From the NCBI GenBank assembly GCA_910585455.1, contig CAJUEL010000007.1, positions 1 to 64,000 on the forward strand: a stretch of 64,000 nt of DNA. The letters run 5' to 3'. The DNA comes from an uncultured Eisenbergiella sp. (GTDB taxonomy: Bacteria; Bacillota; Clostridia; Lachnospirales; Lachnospiraceae). How positions within the stretch are numbered: position 1 is the stretch's first letter; every line of letters begins with the position of its first letter. Below, piece after piece: positions 53,267-62,400 of this stretch. Under the pieces are notes generated by a model, which saw nothing but the letters and a program-made list of their open reading frames with translations, was not told where the DNA came from and searched no databases. Made by a program: the position numbers and the translations under genes.

Positions 53267-55399
53267 TCACGCATCCTCTCCATAGGCGCTGTCCATTTCC
53301 CACAGCTCCAGCTTCCGGATCCGCCCCGCTTCTCTGCCCAGGCGGATGCGCCGTTCCTGCCCTTTGATATAGTTGCGCGCCGTGATCGCCTTTTTCCCGT
53401 TCAGATACACCTCCAGCATGGAATGATCCAGAAAGCACTCCATTTCCACCGGACTGTCGCCGATCTCCACCCGGTCAATATCCCCCCGGAATTTTCCCAG
53501 CTCCCTGCCCGCTTCATCGGTCACGCCAAACCTCCCGGTCTGTCTCTCATAAGAAACGATTCGCGCTGCGCCCTCCTCTCCGATCTCCACCGACAGGCTT
53601 TCGCCATCGGCACAGACATACATCCAGAAAAGATTTCCCCGGTATTGTGCCAGCGCGTCGTTTGCTTCCTCTGCGGACACATTTTCCAGACAAAGCAGCT
53701 CCCGCTTTTTGAGCTGATGCAATTCCCGAAGGGGCGCGATGCCGAGCGCTCTGTTCCGGATGGAAAGCTCTATGGGCAGTCCGCCGTTATGCGCCCAGCC
53801 CGCGTAAAACTCGGCTTTTCCGCCCCGTCTGCCCTGGGCGATGGAAAACACCACGCTTCGCTTATCCGGCGTCACAAGCCCGCTGGGTCCCGTGAAAATG
53901 CCGCCGCCCAGATCCAAAAGCAGCGCCTTTTCATGATAACAGGAAAACCTCCGCTCCTTTGGCTCCCATTTGCCCAGAAAGGCATAATTTTCCACCACAT
54001 CCCCCTCGATCTGGCAGCCGCACAAAAGGAAAATATGGCAAACCACCTCTCCGCTCTCGTCCCGCAGGGGAAGCAGCACCGGCAGCTCAAAGACATGCCC
54101 GACCTCCCGGTTTTTCTCATAATTATAGGAAAGGAAAAATCCATGGGACTGCCACCTTTTCAAATCCGGCGAGGAATATAGAACCGCATTTCCGCCGCCG
54201 TTGTCCATGTCTCCGGTGCCCACCAGCATGAAATAGGTGTCTCCCTCCAGCCACACAAAGGGATCCCGAAATTCCCCCAGCCAGCCTTCCGTCTGGCGCA
54301 GAATGGCTTCCATGTCCTTGCGCCACACCGGGAGCTTTCTTTCTCCGTCAATTTCCGCCTCCGCCGTCGCCACAAACTGGTTCGGAAAACAGCCGTTATT
54401 TCCTGCCGTATAAAAAATGCGGGGCTTTCCTTCTTTATCCACCAAAGCGCTTCCGGACCAGCAGCCGTCCGGATCCGGACCGTCGCCTTCCGTTTCCAGC
54501 GCCAGGGGCATATCCTTCCAATGCACCATATCCCGGCTCACCATGTGCCCCCACTGAATGTGGTTCCAGATAGGCGCATGCGGATTCGCCTGATAAAAGA
54601 TGTGATACCAGCCCTCGTAATAAAGCGGTCCGTGAGGCTCGTTCATCCACTTGCCCGGCGCGATCAGATGATAGGCAGGGCGCTGCGCGTCCTTTTCATA
54701 AACCCGCCTGTCCGGCAGAATCATTTCTGCCGCCTTCCCCACCGGCCATATGCCATGGAGCTTTTTTACATCCGCCGCCCGCAGGACGCCCTCCTGCACC
54801 TGTACCTCCTCCATCAACCCGTAAAAGCTGCCCGCCGGCCATTCCTCCCTGTGTCCTTCCTCATCCACATATTTCCCCAGAAAAGCCTTTTTTTGCGGCC
54901 ATTTAATCTCCATATGCCGGGGAAACTGCTTCCGGTTCGACAAAACGCCGTTCACATACAAATCGCACCAGCCCGCCTCCTGCCAGAACGCCACCGTGAC
55001 AGCGTTCCACTGATTCTTCCGCACATGGGCATTGACGGAGGAAAAGGAAAACAGCTCTCTCCCGTTGCCAAAGCATATCCGCACCCTTCCGTGCTTTTCC
55101 AAAAGAAGGCAAAAGCCCTCTCTTTTCCCTGCATCGAACCAGGAAAAGATGCCGTCCCCCTGATCGGACCAGCCCAGGGGAGCCAGCAGGACGCTCATCG
55201 TAAAGCCCTTTTTTCCTGTGAGCGACGCTCCATCACCGGCAAACCAGATCGAATATCCGTCGAACAAAAGCGCTTTCTCATAAAAGCGACATTCTCTGTT
55301 CTCAAAGGGCATCTGGTTTAAGAGAAACTCTATTCCGGATTCTACATCTGCACAGATGGCGTTTCCCGGTTCCTTTTTTTCAAACATCATGCGAATCAT
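53267..55399 (-). CDS. LamG-GH32 fusion with altered nucleophile motif
   Basis: A 710-residue protein. Residues 1-235 form a concanavalin/LamG-like beta-sandwich (LYVNGVLSNRKQF, FYGLMEEVQVQ), a possible carbohydrate-binding part. Residues 255-560 are GH32-like and 570-705 the C-terminal sandwich (FLDHSMLEVYLNG). The nucleophile motif reads KWMNEPHGP instead of MNDPNG, so Glu stands where Asp is expected; EFRDPFVW and VFELPVLLPL keep the other acidic residues. No signal peptide. GAGAGGTG precedes the ATG. It starts three bases after the activase stop. Confidence 0.82.
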   Translation of the reverse strand: MIRMMFEKKEPGNAICADVESGIEFLLNQMPFENRECRFYEKALLFDGYSIWFAGDGASLTGKKGFTMSVLLAPLGWSDQGDGIFSWFDAGKREGFCLLLEKHGRVRICFGNGRELFSFSSVNAHVRKNQWNAVTVAFWQEAGWCDLYVNGVLSNRKQFPRHMEIKWPQKKAFLGKYVDEEGHREEWPAGSFYGLMEEVQVQEGVLRAADVKKLHGIWPVGKAAEMILPDRRVYEKDAQRPAYHLIAPGKWMNEPHGPLYYEGWYHIFYQANPHAPIWNHIQWGHMVSRDMVHWKDMPLALETEGDGPDPDGCWSGSALVDKEGKPRIFYTAGNNGCFPNQFVATAEAEIDGERKLPVWRKDMEAILRQTEGWLGEFRDPFVWLEGDTYFMLVGTGDMDNGGGNAVLYSSPDLKRWQSHGFFLSYNYEKNREVGHVFELPVLLPLRDESGEVVCHIFLLCGCQIEGDVVENYAFLGKWEPKERRFSCYHEKALLLDLGGGIFTGPSGLVTPDKRSVVFSIAQGRRGGKAEFYAGWAHNGGLPIELSIRNRALGIAPLRELHQLKKRELLCLENVSAEEANDALAQYRGNLFWMYVCADGESLSVEIGEEGAARIVSYERQTGRFGVTDEAGRELGKFRGDIDRVEIGDSPVEMECFLDHSMLEVYLNGKKAITARNYIKGQERRIRLGREAGRIRKLELWEMDSAYGEDA

Positions 55400-55402
55400 A
55401 TT

Positions 55403-56314
55403 TCACCTCTCCCGGGCGCATTCTGTCCTGGAAAGCTCCAGGCTGTCTTCCGCCCTTTTTACCAACGCTTCCAAATCCATGTCCCGGTTAAAAAAGACGG
55501 GCTGTCTTTGCAGCGCTCTGTATTTTTCCGCTCCGTGATTGGTCACGGCAAAGCAGTCCACCCGCTCCACATTGGGAAGCGTCCGCAGAAATTCCCGGCG
55601 CGCCTCCATTTCCTCAGGGGAATCGTTGACCCCCGCCGCCAGCGGCATGCGGAGGATGACCCGTTTTTCCAGCTTCGACAGGCACTTTAGGTTCTCCCGC
55701 GTTCTTGTTCCCTCTGCGCCCGTATAGCGCCTGTGCGCTGCGTCGTCCATAAATTTCAGGTCTGCCAGAATCCAATCCACATAGGGCAATAGCTTTTCTA
55801 TCCTCTCCCAGTCCACATTGAAGGTGGTATCCAGACAGGTGGAAATCCCGTTTTCCTTGCACAGCGGCAGAAATTCCATGAGAAATTCATCCTGCAAAAG
55901 CACCTCTCCGCCGGAGCAGGTGACGCCTCCCTCTTTCCCATAAAAGGGACGGTCAGCGAGCACCTTTTCCAGAAGTTGTACAGCGTCCATGACCTGCCCG
56001 CACAGCTGCAGCGCACCAGCCGGGCAGCTTTGCGCGCACGCCGCCATTTCCGGACAGTCCCGGCAAAGCGCAAGCTCCACCCGGTGCTGTCCGCCATCCA
56101 TCCGGTGTGCGCCCCTTTTACAGAGGGCGAGGCAGGATTTACAGCCGATACAGCGCCCCTCATAAAAGAGCATCTCTGCTTCCGGACGCTGGGACTCCGG
56201 ATTATGACACCAGGCACAGGCCATGTGGCAGCCCTTAAAAAACACCGTCGTCCGGATGCCGGGACCGTCATGGATGGAATAGCGCTGCACATCCATAATT
56301 ACTGCTGTTTTCAT
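55403..56314 (-). CDS. Glycyl-radical enzyme activase (radical SAM)
   Basis: This 303-residue activase uses an iron-sulfur cluster and S-adenosylmethionine to make the glycyl radical on its partner. The radical SAM motif is CHMACAWC (about 29-36) after the typical DGPGIRTTVFFKG. A ferredoxin-like insert with two cysteine groups (CIGCKSCLALC and CRDCPEMAACAQSC) holds two further clusters. VTCSGGEVLLQ is also typical. GAGGG precedes the ATG; the gene is ten bases after the glycyl-radical enzyme, which is surely its partner. Confidence 0.93.
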   Translation of the reverse strand: MKTAVIMDVQRYSIHDGPGIRTTVFFKGCHMACAWCHNPESQRPEAEMLFYEGRCIGCKSCLALCKRGAHRMDGGQHRVELALCRDCPEMAACAQSCPAGALQLCGQVMDAVQLLEKVLADRPFYGKEGGVTCSGGEVLLQDEFLMEFLPLCKENGISTCLDTTFNVDWERIEKLLPYVDWILADLKFMDDAAHRRYTGAEGTRTRENLKCLSKLEKRVILRMPLAAGVNDSPEEMEARREFLRTLPNVERVDCFAVTNHGAEKYRALQRQPVFFNRDMDLEALVKRAEDSLELSRTECARER

Positions 56315-56324
56315 CCATTTTCCC

Positions 56325-58382
56325 TCAGCTTATCCTGTTTATGATGTGATCCTGCAGCTCTTCATCCAGCTCCACGAACCGGGCATTAAAGCCCCACACC
56401 CGCACGATCAGATCCCCGTACTGCTCCGGATGCCGCTGCGCCGCTGTAAGCTCTTCCCTGCCGTACATGGACAAACACAGCACCGGAATGCCCGCCTCCT
56501 TCGACGCCTCCATAAGCCGCCGGATGATCGCTTCCCGGTCAGCCCCCATCACAAAGCTGCCCTTGTCCAGCGAAAGCTGCAAAACAGAGGAGGCATACCC
56601 TTCCTCCATGGGCAGGGCGGCGGCGGACTCCACAATCGCCGTGGGACCGCATTTCGCCCGCCCCGGCGTGGGAGAGCAGTGCTCGCCGATGGCATCCCTG
56701 AACCTGCGTCCGTCCGGCGTCGCGCCCGTCACGTTGGCGAATATTTTAAAGTCGATATTGTACAGCCCGGGGTGCACCCGCTTCCCGCTTTTACTCCGCC
56801 AGGCGCTCACCTGTTCCAGAAAGCGCCGGGAAATACGCGCCGCCAGCGCATTGACCCGCTTATCCCCGTTGCCGTATTTGGGCGCGCCCAGGAGCCGCTG
56901 CCGCAGGACCTCATGTCCTTCAAAATCTGCCGCCATCGCGTCCCGCAGCCCGGTCAGGGTACAAAAGCCCTTTTCAAAAACCGCGTACTCCACCGCGCGC
57001 AGGCAATCCGCCGCTGTGGACACCGTTCCGGAAAGAAGCTGGTAATTGTCCACCGTAAAGCCGCCGCCCCGCAGCGGATCCCGTCCCGTCCGGATGCACG
57101 CCTCAAAGGTACCGCCGATGAGGGGCGAGGTGAGCGTTTCCCTTTCGTCCTCTTCGATTTTTTTGTCAATGACCGCAAGCCAGCAGGAAATCTGATATGT
57201 CAGCTGCGCCTCAAACGCCCTCATAAAATCCGCAAAGCTGTCCATCTCTTCCAGCCTGCCGGCACAAAACCCGGTCCGCAGCTGCGTATGGGGCACAAAT
57301 TCCGGGGCGGTTTTTCTGTTTTTCTTCATGGAAACCGGATAGATCGACGGATTTTCTTTTCCTTCAAACATCGTCAGCTCCACCGTCTTGACCATCTCGT
57401 GCTGCCAGAACACGATGCCGCTTTTTCCCTCGTAGACGGTTTCCGTGCATCCGTCGTTGGCATAAGCGCAGGCGTCTTCCCGGGAAATCCCCGCCTTTTC
57501 CATGGCGGGAAGAATATTGTCGTCAAAATAGAGGGTTGGCTGCCCTTTTCCCGACGCCAGCATCCGCACGCAGGCGTCCCAAAGCCGTTCAGGCGTCTTT
57601 GCGTGAATGCGCACATTCAGATGCGGCTCCGCGTCCTGCGTCCGCTCATAGGCTTCCAAAAACAAATAGGTCAGCTCGTTCGTCTCGTCCTCTCCCAGGC
57701 TGTTCTGTCCGGAAAGCATCAGATTCCGGAGCGTATCCCCCGTCGTCATCTCATTCAGCTTTCCATAAAACTGAATCACTTCCCGCAGCGCCTCCTCCCT
57801 GTCCCAGGCGCCCCTTTCCAAATCCATGCGGTAGAAGGGATATAGCCTCTGATCCAGCCTGCCGATGCAGCCGCCCCCGAAGGGACTGCGCAGAAGATAG
57901 AGAAACCAGAACAGCTGCAGCGCCTCTCCAAAGCCCTCCGGCTTTTTTACCGCCACCCTCGCGCACCTGTCCGCAATGCTTTGCAGCCGCGCTCTTTCCC
58001 TTTGCTCCTTTGCCCCGGCGGCGAGCTCCTCCGCCCGCTTCTTATGGCGCAGAATGAATTTCTGCACTTCCTCATATATGTCATGGACTCCCTGCCGGTA
58101 CGCCGCCGTTTCCTCCGTATCCACAGCAAGTCTCTCCTTTGTCCTTTCCAGAATATCGCCTATCCCGCATTGCAGGCAGGCATCCCCCATCGGATAATGC
58201 ATGTTATCCGTCTCAAAAATCCGCCAGATTTCTGAATCCCCCGCCAGATGATATTTTAACATCGGCGTGTGCAGGCCGGCGAGAAATCCCGTCTGCGGAA
58301 TTTCCGTCTCATAAGCCGCAAAGAGATGCCTGTAAGCCGCTACGCAGCTGCCGATTTTCTTTTCCCAATTTTCCTCTCTCAT
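56325..58382 (-). CDS. Glycyl-radical enzyme of unassigned class
   Basis: A 685-residue oxygen-sensitive enzyme of the PFL/diol-dehydratase superfamily. The active-site loop reads NDGCTETVY (Cys about 312, followed by Thr and Glu, so the Cys-x-Glu pattern of the dehydratase branch is present). The C-terminal glycyl loop is RVWGFNARF (Gly about 664) and ends VELDEELQDHIINRIS. It is about 100 residues shorter than most known dehydratases. GGAGG nine bases upstream supports ATG 58382. Its activase follows, then three GH32-type genes, and a sugar importer lies upstream. A sugar or sugar-derived diol substrate is inferred; no characterised class is recognised. Confidence 0.87.
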   Translation of the reverse strand: MREENWEKKIGSCVAAYRHLFAAYETEIPQTGFLAGLHTPMLKYHLAGDSEIWRIFETDNMHYPMGDACLQCGIGDILERTKERLAVDTEETAAYRQGVHDIYEEVQKFILRHKKRAEELAAGAKEQRERARLQSIADRCARVAVKKPEGFGEALQLFWFLYLLRSPFGGGCIGRLDQRLYPFYRMDLERGAWDREEALREVIQFYGKLNEMTTGDTLRNLMLSGQNSLGEDETNELTYLFLEAYERTQDAEPHLNVRIHAKTPERLWDACVRMLASGKGQPTLYFDDNILPAMEKAGISREDACAYANDGCTETVYEGKSGIVFWQHEMVKTVELTMFEGKENPSIYPVSMKKNRKTAPEFVPHTQLRTGFCAGRLEEMDSFADFMRAFEAQLTYQISCWLAVIDKKIEEDERETLTSPLIGGTFEACIRTGRDPLRGGGFTVDNYQLLSGTVSTAADCLRAVEYAVFEKGFCTLTGLRDAMAADFEGHEVLRQRLLGAPKYGNGDKRVNALAARISRRFLEQVSAWRSKSGKRVHPGLYNIDFKIFANVTGATPDGRRFRDAIGEHCSPTPGRAKCGPTAIVESAAALPMEEGYASSVLQLSLDKGSFVMGADREAIIRRLMEASKEAGIPVLCLSMYGREELTAAQRHPEQYGDLIVRVWGFNARFVELDEELQDHIINRIS

Positions 58383-58464
58383 GCCGCTTTGCCTCCAACG
58401 CTCCATTTCCTTATCCGCCGTTTTCTATGCCCGGCGTCGGTTTTGGATCGTAACCCTTTTTTAC

Positions 58465-58496
58465 AAAAAGCGGCAGACCACTGTCATGTCTGCCGC
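58465..58496 (-). terminator. Terminator between the binding-protein and glycyl-radical genes
   Basis: GCGGCAGAC and GTCTGCCGC arms (58470-58496), followed on the minus strand by TTTTT. It should reduce transcription from the importer genes into the enzyme genes, giving more transport protein than enzyme. I found no convincing separate promoter between here and 58382. Confidence 0.78.
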
Positions 58497-58529
58497 TCTT
58501 CAATTCTGTCGATTCTATTCCATCACACT

Positions 58530-58551
58530 CCAGACCTTGTCTGAACCGTAA
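58530..58551. repeat. Short palindrome, CAGAC/GTCTG copy
   Basis: CAGAC and GTCTG arms with three bases between, continuing into GAACCGTAAT. Partial copy of the dispersed family downstream of the binding-protein gene. Confidence 0.45.
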
Positions 58552-58610
58552 TGCAGTTTCTTTATGCCACCTGCTTAAAAGCCGTGGATTTTTCCATTGC
58601 CGTCTGTCTT

Positions 58611-60257
58611 TTATTCGCCAAGGGCGGACGCGTACCGGTCATAGGCTGCCTGCCATGCGCCGATCACATCCTGCAGTCCCATGCTGTCCAGATCTGCCAG
58701 ATACTGATCCCACTCGCCCTCAATGCCGCCGTCGCGGAGCCAATGCGCGATTCTTTCCTCGCTCATCGCCTTCAGATCGGAAAGCTTGTCGTTGATCACC
58801 TCGATCTCCTCTTCCGTGTAAACGACGGACGGGAAATACTCGGTGCTGTCCACATACTGGAACCAGAAGTTGTTCAGGTCATCCAGTCTTTCCTGGGCAC
58901 GGTCTTCCATGTAATAGTAGGTGCCATAGTCCTCAGCCAGCTGCTCGGAAGGACCGGTCCACTCGGATTTGGATTTTAATTCGCCCGCGGTTTCGCCTTC
59001 CTTTAACTCTCTCATGGAGTAGCAGCCGTTTTCATCCGGCTCATCGGTCCAGTAGGTGCCGATCGGTCCATAGATACACTGCATGCTGATGATGGGCTCA
59101 TATCTCTGATCCACCCATTTGAGCAGCAGCTCAGGGTTCTTACATGCCTTGGTCACGGAGAAGGAATCATGTCCCGTGGTGCCCATTTCATTCAGGTTCA
59201 CATGATGCGTGCCGTCGGGGCCGTCGAGAATCGGCAGATACGCATAATCAGCCGCACGTTCTCCGCCAACCACCTCAGGAATCTCCCACCATACGAACAC
59301 GCCGAGGCGGGCATCATCGCCGTTGCCCTTCGCGATGTACTGGCTGGAATCCTGGGAGAACACTTCGATATCGATCAGCCCTTCCTCGAACCAGTCATGA
59401 TAGTACGCGATCGCGTTTTTATATTCCTCGGACGCTGCCTGGTAATATACCTTACCATCCTTGATCGCCCTGTGGTCCATCTGATAGTCGGTGCAGCCGA
59501 AGGGTGCGAAGAAGGTGCTCATGCCCGCGCACCATGCGCCGTTGCTTTCCGGGAAGATGAAGGACATGGGAATTTCATCCGTAGGATCGCCGTTGCCGTT
59601 TACGTCATTTTCCTTAAACGCCTTCAAAACCTCATGCAGCTCATCCACCGTGGTGGGCATTTCCATATTGACAGCCTCCAGCCACTTGGTGTTGATCGCC
59701 GTAAACTGCGGGATCGCGCCGATATAATAGGTATTGCCATCCTTGTACTCAAAGCCCATCTCGGAAATGCCGGGCAGACCGTAAATATGTCCGTCGGGCA
59801 TCGTGCAGCTCGCCAGCATGTTGGGGCGCTTCTCGATGATCTTGCTCAGGTTGGGCATGGTCTCCTCGTTGATATAGCCCTCCAGAGGAATCAGCAGCCC
59901 GCTTGCGCCGCCGGTGATCAGCTCGCTGTCGCTCATGCCGGCGGACATCAGCGCGTCGGGAAGATCATTGCCCGCATTCAGGATCAGGTTTTTCTTCTCT
60001 GTCAGGGTATCGCCGGATACGCAGTTCCAGTCGATGGTCACGCCCATCGCCTCATTTAACTGCTTTACCAGGGGCTTTTCGCTGTTGTCAGGGGACAACG
60101 CGCTGATCCCCGCGAAAATCTTAAAGTTTGTCTGTTCCGGATCCACCTGCGCCTCGCCGTTTCCGGATCCGCCCGCACTGTTTCCGCACGCCGTCGCGGA
60201 AAGCGCCATCGCTGCAACAAGCCCTGTTGCCATCAGTTTTTTAAAACTCTTTTTCAT
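58611..60257 (-). CDS. Sugar ABC transporter binding lipoprotein (fructan locus)
   Basis: A 548-residue lipoprotein with signal and lipobox ATAC near residue 24, a short Gly/Ser linker and the LplA-like two-lobed binding fold, rich in Asp, Trp and Tyr. It captures an oligosaccharide for the two permeases upstream. GGAGG five bases upstream sets ATG 60257. No ATPase gene is present, so a shared ATPase is expected. The neighbouring GH32 and glycyl-radical genes suggest a fructose-containing substrate. Confidence 0.92.
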   Translation of the reverse strand: MKKSFKKLMATGLVAAMALSATACGNSAGGSGNGEAQVDPEQTNFKIFAGISALSPDNSEKPLVKQLNEAMGVTIDWNCVSGDTLTEKKNLILNAGNDLPDALMSAGMSDSELITGGASGLLIPLEGYINEETMPNLSKIIEKRPNMLASCTMPDGHIYGLPGISEMGFEYKDGNTYYIGAIPQFTAINTKWLEAVNMEMPTTVDELHEVLKAFKENDVNGNGDPTDEIPMSFIFPESNGAWCAGMSTFFAPFGCTDYQMDHRAIKDGKVYYQAASEEYKNAIAYYHDWFEEGLIDIEVFSQDSSQYIAKGNGDDARLGVFVWWEIPEVVGGERAADYAYLPILDGPDGTHHVNLNEMGTTGHDSFSVTKACKNPELLLKWVDQRYEPIISMQCIYGPIGTYWTDEPDENGCYSMRELKEGETAGELKSKSEWTGPSEQLAEDYGTYYYMEDRAQERLDDLNNFWFQYVDSTEYFPSVVYTEEEIEVINDKLSDLKAMSEERIAHWLRDGGIEGEWDQYLADLDSMGLQDVIGAWQAAYDRYASALGE

Positions 60258-60289
60258 AGTAACCTCCATTTTCTTATTCGCTAAAGCCG

Positions 60290-61189
60290 TCAGCCCTTTA
60301 CTGCACCGGCCATAAAGCCTTTTTCAAAGTATTTCTGTACAAACGGATACGCGATCAGCATCGGGACAGCGCCCACTACGATGGATGCGAATTTGATCAG
60401 CTCCGTAATCTTGTTTGCCTCCGCATAACCGCCGTCCATGTTGCCCATCATGGTCGCCGTCGCCTGACTCTGGATCAGGATCTGGCGCAGAGCAAGCTGC
60501 AGGGGATATCTCGCCTTGTCTTCCATATAGATCAGGGATGTGAACCAGTCGTTCCAGTATGCCACCATGGTAAAGATGACCATAACCGCCATGATCGGCT
60601 TCGCCAGGGGCAGGGCGATCTTGAAGAAGGTGCCCAGGTTCGTGCTGCCGTCGATGGCCGCCGCCTCGTACAAATCTCCCGGAATGCTGCTTTCAAAATA
60701 GGTTCTCGCCACGATCACGTTATAAACCGCCACGCCGCCGGGCAGAATCAGCGCCCATACGCTGTTTAACAGTCCTGTCTGGGAAACGACCAGGTAGGTG
60801 GGGATCAGACCGCCGCCGAAGTACATGGTGATCACATAGAAAATCATGATGCTTCTGCGGAAGGGCAGCGTCTTTTTGGAAACGCAGTAGCCCGTCGTGA
60901 TGATCAGCGCCACGGACACCGCCGTGCCCAGAATCGTGTAATAAATGCTGTTTAAGTAGCCCTTCGCGATGGACTGCTCCTTGAACACCCTTGCATAGCC
61001 TTCCAGGGTCAGCTTGGAGGGAAGCAGAAAGGTCTTGCCCGCATACACCTCATAAGGATCCGATATGGAGGCGATCAGCACATAATAGAGCGGATATGCC
61101 ACAATGATTACCAGCAGCAGCAGGAATGCGCAGTTCACGATATCAAATACTTTATCCGATGATAATCTCTTCTCTTTTTTCAGGTTCAT
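60290..61189 (-). CDS. Sugar ABC transporter permease, LplC/YtcP type (fructan locus)
   Basis: A 299-residue membrane protein with six hydrophobic segments, EAA loop YEAAAIDGSTNLGTFFKIALPL, and a C-terminus FEKGFMAGAVKG. GGAGGGAG upstream favours ATG 61189 over the GTG nine bases earlier. It lies between the other permease (18 bases) and the binding protein (32 bases). Confidence 0.93.
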   Translation of the reverse strand: MNLKKEKRLSSDKVFDIVNCAFLLLLVIIVAYPLYYVLIASISDPYEVYAGKTFLLPSKLTLEGYARVFKEQSIAKGYLNSIYYTILGTAVSVALIITTGYCVSKKTLPFRRSIMIFYVITMYFGGGLIPTYLVVSQTGLLNSVWALILPGGVAVYNVIVARTYFESSIPGDLYEAAAIDGSTNLGTFFKIALPLAKPIMAVMVIFTMVAYWNDWFTSLIYMEDKARYPLQLALRQILIQSQATATMMGNMDGGYAEANKITELIKFASIVVGAVPMLIAYPFVQKYFEKGFMAGAVKG

Positions 61190-61207
61190 TTTTCGCACTC
61201 CCTCCCC

Positions 61208-62170
61208 TTATACAAAGCTCACGTCGGAAAGCTTGTTACAAATCTTGTTCACCACCAGAAGCAGGATGATATTCACCACTGTATTAAACAGGCTGACCGC
61301 TGTGGAGAAGCTGTACATCGCCTTCAGCATACCCTGTTCGTAAACATAGGTCGCAATGATTTCCGAGGTTTCTTTATTTAAGCTGGTCTGTAACAGGTAG
61401 GCCTTCTCAAATCCCACGTTCATCAGGTTACCGAAGGACATGATCAGCTGGATGACGATGACGGGAATCAGCTCCGGTATATCGATATGGAGGATTCTCT
61501 GCAGGGCGCTTGCCCCGTCCACCTTCGCCGCCTCATGCAGAGAAGCGTCTACGCTGGAAAGCGTCGCGATGTAGATGATCGTTCCCCAGCCCGCGTCCTG
61601 CCAGATGCTGGATGAAATGTAAATGGTCCGAAACGCCTTGGCCGAATCGATCAGGTTCACCGCTTCCCCGCCGAACGCCTGCATGATGTTGCTGATCAGA
61701 CCGCCGTAGGGAGAGAGGAAGATCCGTAACATACCGCACAGGATCATGACGGAAATGAAGTGGGGCGCGTACAGGATCGTCTGGGACACCCTCTGAAACT
61801 TCTTGAGCTTCACCTGATTGATCAAAAGCGCCAGGATGATCGGAATCGGGAATGTCCACAAAATGCTGTACAGGCTCAGCAGCACTGTGTTGCGGATCAT
61901 GCGGACGCTGTTATAGTTGTTGAAAAACCTCTCGAACCATTTTAGTCCCACCCAGGTACTTCCGAAAAATCCGTCCATGGCGTTGTAATCCCGGAATGCA
62001 ATCTGGATGCCGTAGATCGGTATGTACTTATAAATGATCGTGATGATGATACCGGGTAACAACAGCAGATAAAATTCCCAATGCTTTTTCATCTGCTTGA
62101 TCAGGCTTTCTTTGGGCACGACCACCGCGTTCGCATTTGCGGCGGCGCCGTTCTTTTTACCCTGTTTCAT
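61208..62170 (-). CDS. Sugar ABC transporter permease, LplB type (fructan locus)
   Basis: A 320-residue membrane protein with six hydrophobic segments and EAA loop HEAAKVDGASALQRILHIDIPEL. The N-terminal 25 residues are Asn/Ala/Lys-rich. AGGAGGAGG upstream gives a strong start. It is the first gene of the locus, behind a promoter flanked by LacI-type operators. Confidence 0.93.
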   Translation of the reverse strand: MKQGKKNGAAANANAVVVPKESLIKQMKKHWEFYLLLLPGIIITIIYKYIPIYGIQIAFRDYNAMDGFFGSTWVGLKWFERFFNNYNSVRMIRNTVLLSLYSILWTFPIPIILALLINQVKLKKFQRVSQTILYAPHFISVMILCGMLRIFLSPYGGLISNIMQAFGGEAVNLIDSAKAFRTIYISSSIWQDAGWGTIIYIATLSSVDASLHEAAKVDGASALQRILHIDIPELIPVIVIQLIMSFGNLMNVGFEKAYLLQTSLNKETSEIIATYVYEQGMLKAMYSFSTAVSLFNTVVNIILLLVVNKICNKLSDVSFV

Positions 62171-62211
62171 ATGATACCTCCTCCTTCATAAAGTGTGGAA
62201 ATTTTTTCCTG

Positions 62212-62223
62212 TGAAACGTTTCA
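62212..62223. promoter_or_regulatory. LacI-type operator 1
   Basis: Perfect palindrome TGAAACGTTTCA, about 15-26 bases downstream of the predicted -10, where bound repressor would block transcription. Confidence 0.8.
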
Positions 62224-62237
62224 TCTAAGTTGTACTG

Positions 62238-62266
62238 ATCATAACACCTTACCATAAAATAATCAA
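62238..62266 (-). promoter_or_regulatory. Promoter of the fructan/glycyl-radical locus
   Basis: Minus-strand TTGATT (62261-62266), 17 bases, TATGAT (62238-62243). Confidence 0.75.
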
Positions 62267-62311
62267 TACTTTTTCACAAATTAAAGGCGATTCGTTAATT
62301 ATCCACAATTT

Positions 62312-62354
62312 TGAAACGTTTCATTTATCTATTTTTACCAATTGAAACGTTTTC
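62312..62354. promoter_or_regulatory. LacI-type operators 2 and 3
   Basis: TGAAACGTTTCA at 62312-62323 and TGAAACGTTTTC at 62343-62354, starting 31 bases apart and 46-88 bases upstream of the -35 element. Together with operator 1 they could support DNA looping by the LacI protein encoded at 63592. A CcpA-like catabolite regulator is an alternative. Confidence 0.75.
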
Positions 62355-62400
62355 TACGATATGGTATAAGTAGGTAGGCGGATTTATCCCTGCAGGAGCA

